DNA of 64,000 nucleotides from CAVYYW01 sp963772845. Its GTDB lineage: Bacteria > Bacillota > Bacilli > Bacillales > Sporolactobacillaceae. Made by a program: the position numbers and the translations under genes. Positions 45,492-54,622 of this stretch are shown one piece after another (the stretch's first letter is position 1; each line of letters starts with the position of its first letter). The notes under the pieces were generated by a model. It was not told the DNA's origin and did no database searches. It saw only the letters and a program-made list of their open reading frames with translations. Location: positions 1 through 64,000 of the forward strand of contig CAVYYW010000041.1 in NCBI GenBank assembly GCA_963772845.1, written 5' to 3'.

Positions 45492-46400
45492 CTAGTGGAG
45501 CACACCCATCTCGTCAGCAGCTGCTTTAACGTCATCAAAATCACTGTTTTGTGATTTCGTAAAACCGCTTGCTCCAAACGCATTCAGGATAACCGGATCT
45601 TTGATCGACAAGAATGATTGCTGAATGGACTTCACGAGCTTCGGATCCATTTTTTTCTGAACAGCCCAAGGGTACTCATATAAAGATTTAGACTTCCAAA
45701 GGATACGGAACTTATTTTTATCAATTGTCCCTTTTTGATCAAGTACACTGAAGACCACACTGTCAATTGCACCAACATCTGCATTTCCTTGCATGATGGA
45801 CAAGGCTGTCGCATCATGGGAGCCCGTGTAAATAACGTGGCTGAATTTCGTGTGTTTTTTATCAGTAAACAGCCCCATGCTCTTCAGCTTCTTGCTTGGA
45901 ATGAGTGATCCTGAGGTTGAATTTGGGTCTCCAAATGCAAAAGTCAGACTGGATGCTTTTGCTTTGAGATCATCTAAAGATTTTATCTTTGAATCTTTGC
46001 GTGTAATGATATAAGAATGATAATACGGTTTCCCATTAATCAGTTCGGCGATAATTGCTTTTGCACCGCTGTCTTTGTGGGCTTCAACGTATGTTAGCGG
46101 ACCAAAATAAGCCATGTCCACTTTATTGTAATTCATCGCCTCAACCACACCGTTATAATCAGGATAGACCGTGACTTTTACTTTTTTATTTAAGTCTTTG
46201 GCAAGCTTTTTCTGAAGAGCATCCATGGCTTTCTTAACTTCGCCCTTTGTTTGCTGTGGAATGACGCCGATTGTGAGCGTGTCGTTTTTCTTGCTCGCCG
46301 AACTTTTTTTGGAATCTGTCTTGCTGTCTGTGCCACACCCGCTAAGGGCGATCACAGCACAAATAACAGCAAGCATGACTATCGTTGTAATCTTTTTCAT
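45492..46400 (-). CDS. phnD: phosphonate ABC transporter substrate-binding lipoprotein PhnD
   Basis: A 302-residue lipoprotein with signal peptide and lipobox ALSGC (C22). The binding fold has DTLTIGVIPQQTKGEV, MAYFGPLTYVEAH and SLTFAFGDPNSTSGSLIPS, typical of the phosphonate/phosphite-binding (DUF/PhnD) superfamily; the latter serine/threonine loop contacts the oxyanion. Ribosome site TAGGAGAG. It starts 39 bases after the ypuA stop and could be expressed from ypuA. Exact ligand is unknown. Confidence 0.92.
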   Translation of the reverse strand: MKKITTIVMLAVICAVIALSGCGTDSKTDSKKSSASKKNDTLTIGVIPQQTKGEVKKAMDALQKKLAKDLNKKVKVTVYPDYNGVVEAMNYNKVDMAYFGPLTYVEAHKDSGAKAIIAELINGKPYYHSYIITRKDSKIKSLDDLKAKASSLTFAFGDPNSTSGSLIPSKKLKSMGLFTDKKHTKFSHVIYTGSHDATALSIMQGNADVGAIDSVVFSVLDQKGTIDKNKFRILWKSKSLYEYPWAVQKKMDPKLVKSIQQSFLSIKDPVILNAFGASGFTKSQNSDFDDVKAAADEMGVLH

Positions 46401-46439
46401 GTTCTCTCTCCTAAAAAAATATTGTCTTGTTAAAACTAT

Positions 46440-47336
46440 TTAACTGAAAAGCGAGGCAATCGCATCAAACAAAGCCTTAAAAAACTGACCGATTGCAGAA
46501 AAAACGGATGATAAAAAGCCCTGTGCTTTCTCATTACCTGCTAATTGGTGAAGTTTATCCTTAGCTTTCTGAAGCTGATTTCCAACAGATCCCCAATCAA
46601 TATTCAAGTCTTTTATTCTATCAAATAGATTAACAAGCTTTTGAACATCCGCATCACTTAACGTGACACCTACCTGTTTTGCAGCATCACGAATGATTTT
46701 TTCCATGTCTTGATCTGTCTTAGGGTTTTCTTTTGCGATTTTTTCTTTGATAGCCGTCATAAGGTTTGCCGCTTTTTGCTTCCCAACGCCATCCTGCTGA
46801 GCTAGTTTTGCTGTTGTTACCATTTCTTCATTTGCGACTTTCTTTTGGTCTTCAGGAATCACTTTACCTGTTGAAACTTCATAGGCTTTTATCAGTCCTG
46901 TTAAACCGGCTGTACCCGAAACATCAAAAGGGGCTGTCACATAAATTTTTGCGTCTTTCACACCTGCAGTAGCTAAAGCATTCAGATACATATCGTCTGT
47001 TACATATGTAATATGGTTTGTGCTGACAGATAAACCTGTCCCTTTTTCTCCAATAGTGATCTTCGAAGAGCTAATTGCCCTGCTGCCAATTTGAGTTTTT
47101 GGTAAATAGGCATCTAAATATTTATGTTCTTCGGCATTGGTTACTTTTATAACCTGTACATTATTCGGATCGACATCCATTTCTTTCAGAATATCCTGTC
47201 TCTGAGCATCAGTAAGATCTGCACCTAGTGTTACAATCTTGTCTCCCGGCGTGGCATCTGCAAACGCCTCCATTGGCCGGATTCCGGCGAAAAACACAAT
47301 CAGCAAAGCAAAAGCTGCAAGCATCGTCTTTTTCAT
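46440..47336 (-). CDS. ypuA: DUF1002 secreted protein, YpuA-like
   Basis: A 298-residue exported protein with a signal peptide (cleavage after MEAFADA, about residue 28) and the DUF1002 domain (TLGADLTDAQRQDILKEM near residue 37, KIYVTAPFDVSGTAGLTGLIKAYE). B. subtilis YpuA is a similar size and of uncertain function, linked to cell-envelope stress. The C-terminus has an amphipathic FLSSVFSAIGQFFKALFDAIASLF helix (landmark GQFFKALFDAI) that may bind membranes. GAGAGGGTAAAC precedes the ATG. Confidence 0.88.
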   Translation of the reverse strand: MKKTMLAAFALLIVFFAGIRPMEAFADATPGDKIVTLGADLTDAQRQDILKEMDVDPNNVQVIKVTNAEEHKYLDAYLPKTQIGSRAISSSKITIGEKGTGLSVSTNHITYVTDDMYLNALATAGVKDAKIYVTAPFDVSGTAGLTGLIKAYEVSTGKVIPEDQKKVANEEMVTTAKLAQQDGVGKQKAANLMTAIKEKIAKENPKTDQDMEKIIRDAAKQVGVTLSDADVQKLVNLFDRIKDLNIDWGSVGNQLQKAKDKLHQLAGNEKAQGFLSSVFSAIGQFFKALFDAIASLFS

Positions 47337-47459
47337 GTTTACCCTCTCCCTAACGATTGGTCATGCTGTCATTTATCTCTAGCCATCAATACCTGTAAAT
47401 ATAATCTTGAGAGAGGGTTTAGTCAAGTTCATTCGGGAGCAGTAAAAAGTCCTCTCTTA

Positions 47460-47815
47460 GTTGTAAACAAAAGAATCGGGGCCATCCCGCGGGAACTGCT
47501 TGATTATCCCTGGTGACCCGCGAGCCTGGTACGCTGTTGAAACAACTGAATAAGTCCACGATTTGAAAATACTAAATCTGCTCGCTTGCCGCGGAAGAAT
47601 GTCCAAGTCTTTAGTTGCGGGGATCTCAGCCACCCGTTATTCCAGCTGAGTAAAATGATGCCCTTTCTGTGGTCTTTCGGCCGCTTTTTGTCCATTTTAT
47701 TCCAAGCGAAGGACATCTCACCTGCTTTTCGCTCCCACCAAGGAGCACATAGAGACCACACAAAAGTTAGCTGAGGCCGTGACCGTAGAAAGCGAACAGC
47801 TAAGAAAAACATTAA
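47460..47815. repeat. dispersed mosaic repeat, copy 7 (diverged)
   Basis: Shows GGTGACCCGCGAGCCTGG, GCTCGCTTGCCGCGG, AAGTTAGCTGAGGCCGTG and GTAGAAAGCGAACAGC, degraded relatives of modules in the other copies. Modules are less well preserved than in copies 3 or 6. Together with 47337-47459, which shows nothing else, it fills the gap between ypuA and the permease. Confidence 0.55.
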
Positions 47816-47821
47816 AACTTT

Positions 47822-47849
47822 AAAAAGCCGGCCAATTGGCCGGCTTTTA
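47822..47849 (-). terminator. terminator of the second aspartate-type permease
   Basis: A perfect palindrome AAAAGCCGGCC/GGCCGGCTTTT with an AATT loop. Confidence 0.9.
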
Positions 47850-47865
47850 AATCACTATACAGGTA

Positions 47866-49443
47866 TTATTCGTCGTCTTCGCCAATTCTTGCTTTCGGTA
47901 AGGCTGTTGCAACACCCCAATAATAGAATGCTAGAACGCCTATGCCGGTGATAACCGTATCCCATGGGGCCGGGATATACTTATGCGGCCCAAAGCTTCC
48001 GAGATAAGACATGATGAAGACAAAGATGTAATAGCCGAAGAGCCAGATGGATGACTGGAAGTCCGTTTTAAGCTGTTCTTTTGAAATCGTTTTGTCTGCA
48101 AAGGCAAAATACAGAACAAGTGAACCGATTAATATACCAACCAGCATCGCAACAACATCCCACCCGCTCCAGTAAATAACGAGCGTTGCAGCAATAAATG
48201 CAAGCGGTGAAATAATATGTAGCGGTTTAAGTACAAATGGACGTTTGAGATCTGGATTAGACTTTCTTAACGACGTAACCGAGACCGGACCAACACAATA
48301 TGTTAACACCATGGCCGAAGTACTTGCTGTAACAAGACCCTGCCACACCTGGAACTTTGCTGGCAACATCCAAAGGACTGCCAAGATAAATGTTAGAATC
48401 AGCGCTGGACGTGGAACACCGGTCTTTTTATCAATTTTGTGAAAAAGTGAATAGAAGAAACCGTTCTTTGACCAAGCATAAATTGATCGAGCGTTTGCTG
48501 AAAAATAAATATTTGATGTTCCTGAAGGCGAAATAACAGCATCGATCAATACTAGATTGGCAAGCCAACCAATACTTAAAATGGAAACCAGTTTAGCAAA
48601 AGGCGAATCGAAATGAATATTTGCCCAGCCTCCATTTGCAAGTCTTTCAGCCGGAATAGCACCGACAAACGCAAATTGGAGAAGAAGATAAATAATTAAG
48701 CCAACCACTACTGCGAGTACAATGGCAAGCGGAACATCCCTTTGTGGGTTCTTTGCTTCACCCGCAAACTCAATCGGCTGCCTGAAGCCTTGGAACGTAA
48801 AGACAATTCCGCCTGCCGCCACTGCGGTAAAGATGCCGTGTACGCCGCCCGGCTTTGCACCCCCTGCATGAAAATTCGAGAAATCTAAATGCATTAATAA
48901 AAAGATAATGATAAGGATCGGGACGATAAATTTAAAAACAGTCACAATGGTATTCGCTTTCCCAAAAATATTGACACTCCAGTAATTAAGAAGCAGAAAA
49001 ATAATTAATAGTGCAAATTGGAAAGCAAAACCTGTAATTGAAGGGGAGCCGTCTTTTGTCCCCAGCTGAGTCCACCAGGTCTGAGCATAGCCGCGGACTG
49101 CTTCTACTTCAATGCCTACAACACTCGAATAAGCAAGCATCGCACTAAATCCGATTAAATACCCCACCAGTGTCCCATGGGTATAGTTAGGATAGCGGAT
49201 AAATCCGCCTGCCCTTGGAAGTGCAGCTCCTAATTCAGCATAAACCATACCTATTAAAATAATGACAACTGCACCGATAATCCATGAAACCCAGGCTAAT
49301 GGCCCTGCGAGATTGGCTGCATTCTGTGCAGCGTAAAGCCAACCTGAACCAATGATTGACCCAATTCCGAGAAAGGTTAAATCAAGTAAGCTGAGACTTT
49401 TCCTGAACCTGCCCTGTTCTGATTTTGACTTTTTATCGCTCAT
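47866..49443 (-). CDS. APC-family amino acid permease, YveA-like, second copy
   Basis: A 525-residue paralogue of the permease at 15295-16890; the N-terminal signature LSLLDLTFLGIGSIIGSGWLYAAQ and VYAELGAALPRAGGFIRYPNY are nearly the same. The ATG at 49443 is set by TTAGGAGGAG; the frame stays open for 88 further codons upstream, but that stretch looks noncoding. About 12-14 membrane helices. Aspartate or a related acidic amino acid is the likely substrate, by similarity to B. subtilis YveA. Its own terminator follows. Confidence 0.88.
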   Translation of the reverse strand: MSDKKSKSEQGRFRKSLSLLDLTFLGIGSIIGSGWLYAAQNAANLAGPLAWVSWIIGAVVIILIGMVYAELGAALPRAGGFIRYPNYTHGTLVGYLIGFSAMLAYSSVVGIEVEAVRGYAQTWWTQLGTKDGSPSITGFAFQFALLIIFLLLNYWSVNIFGKANTIVTVFKFIVPILIIIFLLMHLDFSNFHAGGAKPGGVHGIFTAVAAGGIVFTFQGFRQPIEFAGEAKNPQRDVPLAIVLAVVVGLIIYLLLQFAFVGAIPAERLANGGWANIHFDSPFAKLVSILSIGWLANLVLIDAVISPSGTSNIYFSANARSIYAWSKNGFFYSLFHKIDKKTGVPRPALILTFILAVLWMLPAKFQVWQGLVTASTSAMVLTYCVGPVSVTSLRKSNPDLKRPFVLKPLHIISPLAFIAATLVIYWSGWDVVAMLVGILIGSLVLYFAFADKTISKEQLKTDFQSSIWLFGYYIFVFIMSYLGSFGPHKYIPAPWDTVITGIGVLAFYYWGVATALPKARIGEDDE

Positions 49444-49570
49444 TTTGCTCCTCCTAAACCATTTATTGCTAAGTCTATTTAAAAAATACCACCAAGCGGA
49501 CTGTATTAAACAAATTTTTAAAAAATTCGATTTGTGGTATTTAAAAAAGCCCATGACAACAAGGAGGGTA

Positions 49571-49730
49571 ATGAAAACTTTTTTTATGGGCGAGGTGACG
49601 CCTGATATTGACCCATGGTCTTGATCCTTCTCTTGAGATTGGCTGTGAATACGGCGGCATCGCCTTGACATTCCACGCCAATCAAACCCCGGGGGTGGAC
49701 CTTCCATACCCGGTTCGATGTTTTACCTGA
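49571..49730 (+). pseudogene. small unknown ORF, about 52 codons, with one-base frameshift
   Basis: A strong ribosome site (AAGGAGGGTA) is followed at once by ATG. The first frame reads MKTFFMGEVTPDIDPWS then stops. Skipping one T at about 49619-49622 continues DPSLEIGCEYGGIALTF and ends LPYPVRCFT. The restored product is plausible and uniform. No family recognised. It is divergent from the permease gene. Confidence 0.4.
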
Positions 49731-49797
49731 CGATTCTTGGATTTTCTACATATCAAAATAATAGGGATACGTTGATTTGTTTATATTTGCTTTCCGA

Positions 49798-49902
49798 TTG
49801 GATAATAGAATTGTGGATTTGGATAATAGAAGTGTGAACTTGGATAATAGAAGTGTGAACTTGGCTAATAGAATTACGAATTTGGATAATAGAGCGGCAC
49901 AT
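49798..49902. repeat. tandem array, five units of 21 bp
   Basis: Units start at 49798, 49819, 49840, 49861 and 49882; units 2 and 3 are identical and the fifth is partial. The core is TTGGATAATAGAAGTGTGAAC. The period equals two helical turns, so binding sites would lie on one face. The region around it (49444-49570, 49903-50090) shows no gene. Confidence 0.9.
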
Positions 49903-50094
49903 TCCGCTCATGAGGTATGAAAATAATAAAATAGAATCGCTACCATCCAGGTGAAAGAAGCATTGGAGCATCATTTTTCTTTTTTTATCAAAAAGACAGG
50001 CTGAAATTCAAGTAAATCTTTCCATAATCAAAAAAAAACAAAATAAGAAGTGGCCGCAGTTGAAGAAACCAATTTCTAACCGGGCTTTTCACAA

Positions 50095-50153
50095 CAAAAA
50101 GCCCATCCAATTTTTAAGAAAACCGGGTGGCTTCCAATAATGGGATGAGCTTT
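50095..50153 (-). terminator. probable terminator of the purine permease gene
   Basis: On the minus strand AAGCtCATCC pairs with GGATGgGCTT across a long loop and is followed by TTTTTG. Confidence 0.55.
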
Positions 50154-50161
50154 AAACATTG

Positions 50162-51472
50162 TTACAGGAACGGAATGAAAATGAGAAATAAAACGGCGAG
50201 AATATACATAATCGGATGTACTTCCTTTGGCTTCCCTTTAACAAGCATTGTGATTGGATAAAGAATAAAGCCGAGGGCAATCCCCGTTGTAATACTGTAA
50301 GTAAGCGGAATGGCAATCATGAGAACAAAGCTTGGGACGGCAAGCTCAATTCTTTTCCAATCTATTTCCCCAAGAGAAGAAGCCATCAAAATGCCCACCA
50401 CTACAAGAGCAGGTGTTGTGACCGCTGATTGAACCACGACGAGAAGCGGTGAAAAAAACAGCGATGCCAGAAATAATACCGCGACAATAACTGACGTAAA
50501 ACCCGTTCTTCCGCCTGCAGCAACGCCTGATGACGATTCAATATACGCACTCGGCGGGGATGTTCCAAGAATCCCTCCCGCAATACTCGCCCCAGCTACT
50601 GAAAACAGTGACCGGCCAGCCCGCGGCAATTTATTATTTTTTATAAATCCGGCTTGGTGAGCCACAGCCAAAATCGTGCCTGCTGTATCAAAAAAGCTAA
50701 CAAATAAAAAGGTTAGAACAACAAGGACCAGCTGCTGAGTGTGAATATCACTTAAATGAAAAATGGCTTGTCCAAATGTGGGCGAAAGGCTTGGTATGGA
50801 AGAGACAATATGATCCGGCTTAGGCAAAACGCCAGCTGCAACACCAACGATCGCCGTAATGGCCATTCCCCAAAATATTCCGCCTTTTATTCCTCTGACC
50901 AAAAAAATAATCGTAACGACGATTCCGAATACAGCCAATAAGACATCCGGTTTGGAAAGATTGCCTAAGGCAACCAGCGTATCTTTATTATCGACGATGA
51001 TGTGCGCGTCTTTTAAACCGATAAAGGCAATTAAAAGCCCTATTCCTCCTGCCATGGCATGCTTCAAACTTTCGGGAATGCCATTAATGATGATTTCTCT
51101 AATTTTAAATAATGTAATCAGAAAAAAGAGAAGGCCAGCAACAAGAACAGCCGCTAACGCCGTTTGCCAGGGGACCCCGAGACCGATGACGACCGAATAT
51201 GTAAAAAATGCATTAATACCCATGCCTGGAGCCGCTGCTATTGGGTACTTAGCAAGTAAACCAAGCAGCAATGTTCCAAATGCGGTAGTCAGTGCTGTAG
51301 CAGTGAAGACAGCCCCTTTATCCATATGTGCAGCTCCGAGAACCGCTGGATTCACGAACAGAATATAAGCCATGGATAGGAATGTTGTGATCCCCGCTAT
51401 GGTCTCTGTTCCATATGTTGTCTTGTTTTCTTTAAATCCAAAGTATTGCTGAACAAGGCTGATTAACTTCAT
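50162..51472 (-). CDS. NCS2/AzgA-family guanine/hypoxanthine permease (PbuG/PbuO-like)
   Basis: A 436-residue protein with about 12-14 helices. The signature regions are GTETIAGITTFLSMAYILFVNP at the N-terminus (landmark LSMAYILFVNP), AAAPGMGINAFFTY and PESLKHAMAGGIGLLIAFIG, placing it in the AzgA branch of nucleobase permeases. It imports hypoxanthine/guanine or adenine. No purine riboswitch is visible in the 150 bases upstream, unlike B. subtilis pbuG. Confidence 0.92.
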   Translation of the reverse strand: MKLISLVQQYFGFKENKTTYGTETIAGITTFLSMAYILFVNPAVLGAAHMDKGAVFTATALTTAFGTLLLGLLAKYPIAAAPGMGINAFFTYSVVIGLGVPWQTALAAVLVAGLLFFLITLFKIREIIINGIPESLKHAMAGGIGLLIAFIGLKDAHIIVDNKDTLVALGNLSKPDVLLAVFGIVVTIIFLVRGIKGGIFWGMAITAIVGVAAGVLPKPDHIVSSIPSLSPTFGQAIFHLSDIHTQQLVLVVLTFLFVSFFDTAGTILAVAHQAGFIKNNKLPRAGRSLFSVAGASIAGGILGTSPPSAYIESSSGVAAGGRTGFTSVIVAVLFLASLFFSPLLVVVQSAVTTPALVVVGILMASSLGEIDWKRIELAVPSFVLMIAIPLTYSITTGIALGFILYPITMLVKGKPKEVHPIMYILAVLFLIFIPFL

Positions 51473-51584
51473 GATGGTTCCACCTCAACTATTATAGTAG
51501 CCTTTCCTATTCAGATTCTGCAAAAGCCTGCAAAATCTTCACGTCTAAACCATATCAGCCTTTTGCCGTTATTAAAAGAAATTA

Positions 51585-51617
51585 AAAAAACAGACAATAC
51601 TTCTGCCTGTTTTTCTG
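51585..51617 (-). terminator. terminator of the 115-residue membrane protein gene
   Basis: On the minus strand AACAGgCAGAag and TgTCTGTT form the stem, followed by TTTTTTT. Confidence 0.65.
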
Positions 51618-51628
51618 TCTAACCCTCC

Positions 51629-51976
51629 TTACTTGTTCATCAATACCAGACATATTTCCCCTAAAAGAAGAATGCCCGCTATTGAATAGAAAGTAAGATT
51701 CAACAAGCTGCGGCTGAGCAGCGGGTCGATTTCATCGTATACCAGTTTAATTTTTCTTTTATTATGCAAAAATAACAAGATGCTTACCACGACATACGCT
51801 ACTGTTAAGAGGCTTGGGAAAAAGAAGAAACCCGCTTCCCCCGGCCATGATCCTGGTTGATTTTCATTTATACTGATTGCTATTCTGTCTGGTGACCAGA
51901 ACCCCAAAAAAATAGAAAACACCCAAAACACCATAGTCGTTAAGCTGATGCTTATCCACGCGCCCCAAACCTTCAT
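51629..51976 (-). CDS. hypothetical membrane protein, 115 residues
   Basis: Three hydrophobic segments (about 5-27, 48-69 and 93-112) with a basic loop HNKRKIKLVYDEID. No family recognised. The ribosome site GGGGGAAAAGGAATG supports the start. It follows the GNAT gene by about 90 bases. Confidence 0.6.
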   Translation of the reverse strand: MKVWGAWISISLTTMVFWVFSIFLGFWSPDRIAISINENQPGSWPGEAGFFFFPSLLTVAYVVVSILLFLHNKRKIKLVYDEIDPLLSRSLLNLTFYSIAGILLLGEICLVLMNK

Positions 51977-52065
51977 TCCTTTTCCCCCTTATCAAAAAAG
52001 CGGCGAACTTTCACTCCTGATATTTATGTATATGAATAAAAGTGAAAAGCGCTTTTGATATTTCG

Positions 52066-52572
52066 TCATGAAAGGGAAGAAAGCCGCTTGGTAAAGTGGA
52101 TATGAAAATTTTCATGTGCGTTGCTGTGAACCGGCCATCCGGATTCATAATGCTCGCTTTCCGTGATCTGAAAACCCATGGACTGATGAAAATTAATCGA
52201 TGATTCATTTACTGGAGAGGTGACACATTTGACCGAGTCACACCCTTTCTCCTTCATTACTTTAAAAAAAGCCTCATAAAGAAGACGTCCAATTCCGCTC
52301 TTCCGCACTGCCGGATCCACGCCAACAAAGTGAATATAGGCCTCTTTTTCTTTAAAATTCATTGAATGTGACTGAATGGGAAAACCAATTAAAAAACCCA
52401 CTGGTCTTCCGTGCTGTTCTGCGGTGAAGCTCGTCCCTTGAAAACAGTTGAAATGGTAAGTCTGCAGCAGGTGAGAAATTTTACGGCCGCCCCACCATTC
52501 ATTAATTTTAGGAATAAAATAAAAAGCGTCCGCTTCATCCACCGTTCTAATTCGGATATTTTCAGATATCAT
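52066..52572 (-). CDS. GNAT-family N-acetyltransferase
   Basis: A 168-residue acetyltransferase. The acetyl-CoA motif A is GVDPAVRKSGIGRLLYEAFF, with motif B-type MGFQITESEHYESGWPVH at the C-terminus. The acceptor is unknown. It starts two bases after the stop of the isochorismatase-like gene, so the two form an operon. Confidence 0.85.
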   Translation of the reverse strand: MISENIRIRTVDEADAFYFIPKINEWWGGRKISHLLQTYHFNCFQGTSFTAEQHGRPVGFLIGFPIQSHSMNFKEKEAYIHFVGVDPAVRKSGIGRLLYEAFFKVMKEKGCDSVKCVTSPVNESSINFHQSMGFQITESEHYESGWPVHSNAHENFHIHFTKRLSSLS

Positions 52573-52574
52573 TA

Positions 52575-53108
52575 TTAATCCTTAATCGATTGTATCCATT
52601 GTTCAGTTTTTTGAACGCTGATACGCATACCTAAGTTGTTTATTCTGCTTAAATGATGATTATGGTGGGCAATGATCTGATCTGCGGTCAAAACGGGATT
52701 ATCCGACGTACTATGCGCATCTGATAAAAGCACTGCTTGATACCCAAAGGAAGTCGCTTTCCTGCATGTAGAATCAATGCTGAATTCGGTTTTACAGCCC
52801 CCAACGACAAGCTTTTCAATGCCGTTAAGACGCAGCATGTCATCCAGCATGCTTTCAAGAAAGGCATCCGTTCCTTCTTTTTGAACAACCAGATCTCTCT
52901 CGCTGCGAACCAAGCCGCTGTGAAGCTCCCATCCCTCCGTATTTTTTTCCATCAGTGCGTTATCTTTAACATAGATCACTAAAATTCTTTTTTCATGAGC
53001 TGCATCAACCGCTTTCCTTAGATTGGTCATCAGCTCTTCTTGATGGCTTTGATCAAGTGTATCTATCATACCGTTTTGGGCATTTATAATTACCAAGGCT
53101 TCTTTCAT
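52575..53108 (-). CDS. isochorismatase-family protein lacking the usual catalytic Asp and Cys
   Basis: A 177-residue protein of the cysteine-hydrolase (isochorismatase) fold, starting at the ATG at 53108 after GGACGGAGAG. The family triad is Asp-Lys-Cys. Here the Asp position reads N9 (ALVIINAQNGM), the Lys is kept (K77, QKEGTDAF), and the Cys position reads S110 (GCKTEFSIDSTCRKA). Nearby C105 and C115 remain. The DAHST motif is intact. It may be inactive, use serine, or be a binding protein. Confidence 0.82.
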   Translation of the reverse strand: MKEALVIINAQNGMIDTLDQSHQEELMTNLRKAVDAAHEKRILVIYVKDNALMEKNTEGWELHSGLVRSERDLVVQKEGTDAFLESMLDDMLRLNGIEKLVVGGCKTEFSIDSTCRKATSFGYQAVLLSDAHSTSDNPVLTADQIIAHHNHHLSRINNLGMRISVQKTEQWIQSIKD

Positions 53109-53290
53109 CGTCTCTCCGTCCTTTCCTATATTGTATCGGTTCACAGTTTAAGATAGCATATAATTCATTTTCAATCGATATGTATTCCTGAAACGGACAT
53201 TTGTGTGACTGCGGATGACTTTTAAAAATTTAACGATCAATAGTAAGAATATCAGCACATTATCATTTACAGAAATATAGAAAATAGACA

Positions 53291-53305
53291 ATGAAAACGG
53301 TTTAT
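53291..53305 (+). promoter_or_regulatory. possible CcpA cre site upstream of kbl
   Basis: ATGAAAACGGTTTAT fits the cre consensus WTGNAANCGNWNNCW except for one position. It lies about 110 bases before the kbl start. The 53109-53411 gap otherwise shows AT-rich promoter-like DNA and an AGGAGGCTAAC ribosome site. Confidence 0.3.
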
Positions 53306-53411
53306 GTTAAATTATGAGGTGGATTAGGAAGAAATTTTAATTCAAATGTTTTCATGAGACGGACAAGCAGACATTAGAAATAAAAAATCGTTTTATCAGG
53401 AGGCTAACAAT

Positions 53412-54602
53412 ATGGGTAGTCATATTTTAGATCAATTCTTGGACGAACATCTTGAAGAACTGAAAGCAAAAGGCCTTTACAATGAAATTGATACTCTGGA
53501 CAGTGCAAATGGCCCTGTCATTGAAATTAACGGAAAGAAGCTCATTAACCTTTCATCAAACAACTATCTGGGACTGGCCACAGACTCCAGAATGATTAAA
53601 GCGACTGTAGACGCTACAGAAAAGTACGGTGTCGGTGCAGGAGCTGTCCGTACAATTAACGGAACATTGCAGGTGCATATTGATCTTGAGGAAAAACTTG
53701 CCGAATTCAAGCACACAGAAGCTGCCATCGCTTATCAATCCGGTTTCAACTGCAACATGGCTGCGATCTCTGCTGTGATGGATAAAAATGATGCCATTTT
53801 ATCTGATGAATTAAATCATGCTTCCATTATTGATGGCTGCCGTCTTTCCAAGGCCAAGATCATTCGCGTCAAGCACTCTGATATGGAGGATCTACGTCAA
53901 AAAGCTAAAGAAGCTAAAGAATCCGGGCTTTATAATAAAGTCATGGTCATCACAGATGGTGTCTTTTCAATGGATGGCGATGTTGCAAAACTTCCTGAAA
54001 TTGTGGAAATTGCTGAAGAATTTGATCTAATTACTTATGTGGACGATGCTCATGGCTCTGGTGTACTCGGAAAAGGAGCCGGAACGGTTAAACATTTTGG
54101 TTTATCTGACCGTGTTGATTTCCAAATGGGGACGCTTTCTAAAGCGATCGGCGTTGTCGGCGGTTATGTAGCTGGGAAGAAAAAGCTGATTGATTGGCTG
54201 AAATCTCAGAGTCGCCCGTTCCTTTTCTCGACTTCTTTAACCCCTGGAGCAGCGGCTGCTTGTATCGAAGCAATTGATATTCTTTCAAACAGCATGGAGC
54301 TTCAAAACAAGCTCTGGGACAATGTGCATTATTTGAAAGATGGTCTGAAAAGAATCGGCTTTGACATTGGCAACAGCGAAACACCTATTACACCTGTTAT
54401 TATCGGGGATGAAAAGAAAACCCAAGCCTTCAGTAAGCGATTAAATGAAGAAGGCGTTTATGCCAAATCTATTGTTTTCCCTACTGTGCCGCGCGGAACT
54501 GGTCGTGTCCGTAACATGCCATCTGCTGCTCACACGAAGGAAATGCTTGATGAAGCCCTTGCTGTTTATGAAAAAGTTGGAAAATCGCTCGATATTATTT
54601 AA
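53412..54602 (+). CDS. kbl: glycine C-acetyltransferase (2-amino-3-ketobutyrate CoA ligase)
   Basis: A 396-residue PLP enzyme of the alpha-oxoamine synthase family. The PLP lysine is in MGTLSKAIGVVGGYV; NLSSNNYLGLATD and YVDDAHGSGVLG are diagnostic. It cleaves 2-amino-3-oxobutyrate with CoA to glycine and acetyl-CoA. It is followed 20 bases later by the threonine dehydrogenase gene, forming a threonine-to-glycine operon. AGGAGG gives a strong start. Confidence 0.95.
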   Translation: MGSHILDQFLDEHLEELKAKGLYNEIDTLDSANGPVIEINGKKLINLSSNNYLGLATDSRMIKATVDATEKYGVGAGAVRTINGTLQVHIDLEEKLAEFKHTEAAIAYQSGFNCNMAAISAVMDKNDAILSDELNHASIIDGCRLSKAKIIRVKHSDMEDLRQKAKEAKESGLYNKVMVITDGVFSMDGDVAKLPEIVEIAEEFDLITYVDDAHGSGVLGKGAGTVKHFGLSDRVDFQMGTLSKAIGVVGGYVAGKKKLIDWLKSQSRPFLFSTSLTPGAAAACIEAIDILSNSMELQNKLWDNVHYLKDGLKRIGFDIGNSETPITPVIIGDEKKTQAFSKRLNEEGVYAKSIVFPTVPRGTGRVRNMPSAAHTKEMLDEALAVYEKVGKSLDII

Positions 54603-54622
54603 TTCTTCTGGAGGATAAATGT

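Noticed and set aside
49444..49707. 88-codon N-terminal extension of the second permease
   Set aside because: The downstream ATG has a strong ribosome site and matches the paralogue's start; the extension runs antisense over the small ORF at 49571-49730.
51473..51585. Purine riboswitch before the NCS2 permease
   Set aside because: The conserved loop and junction bases of the purine aptamer are absent.
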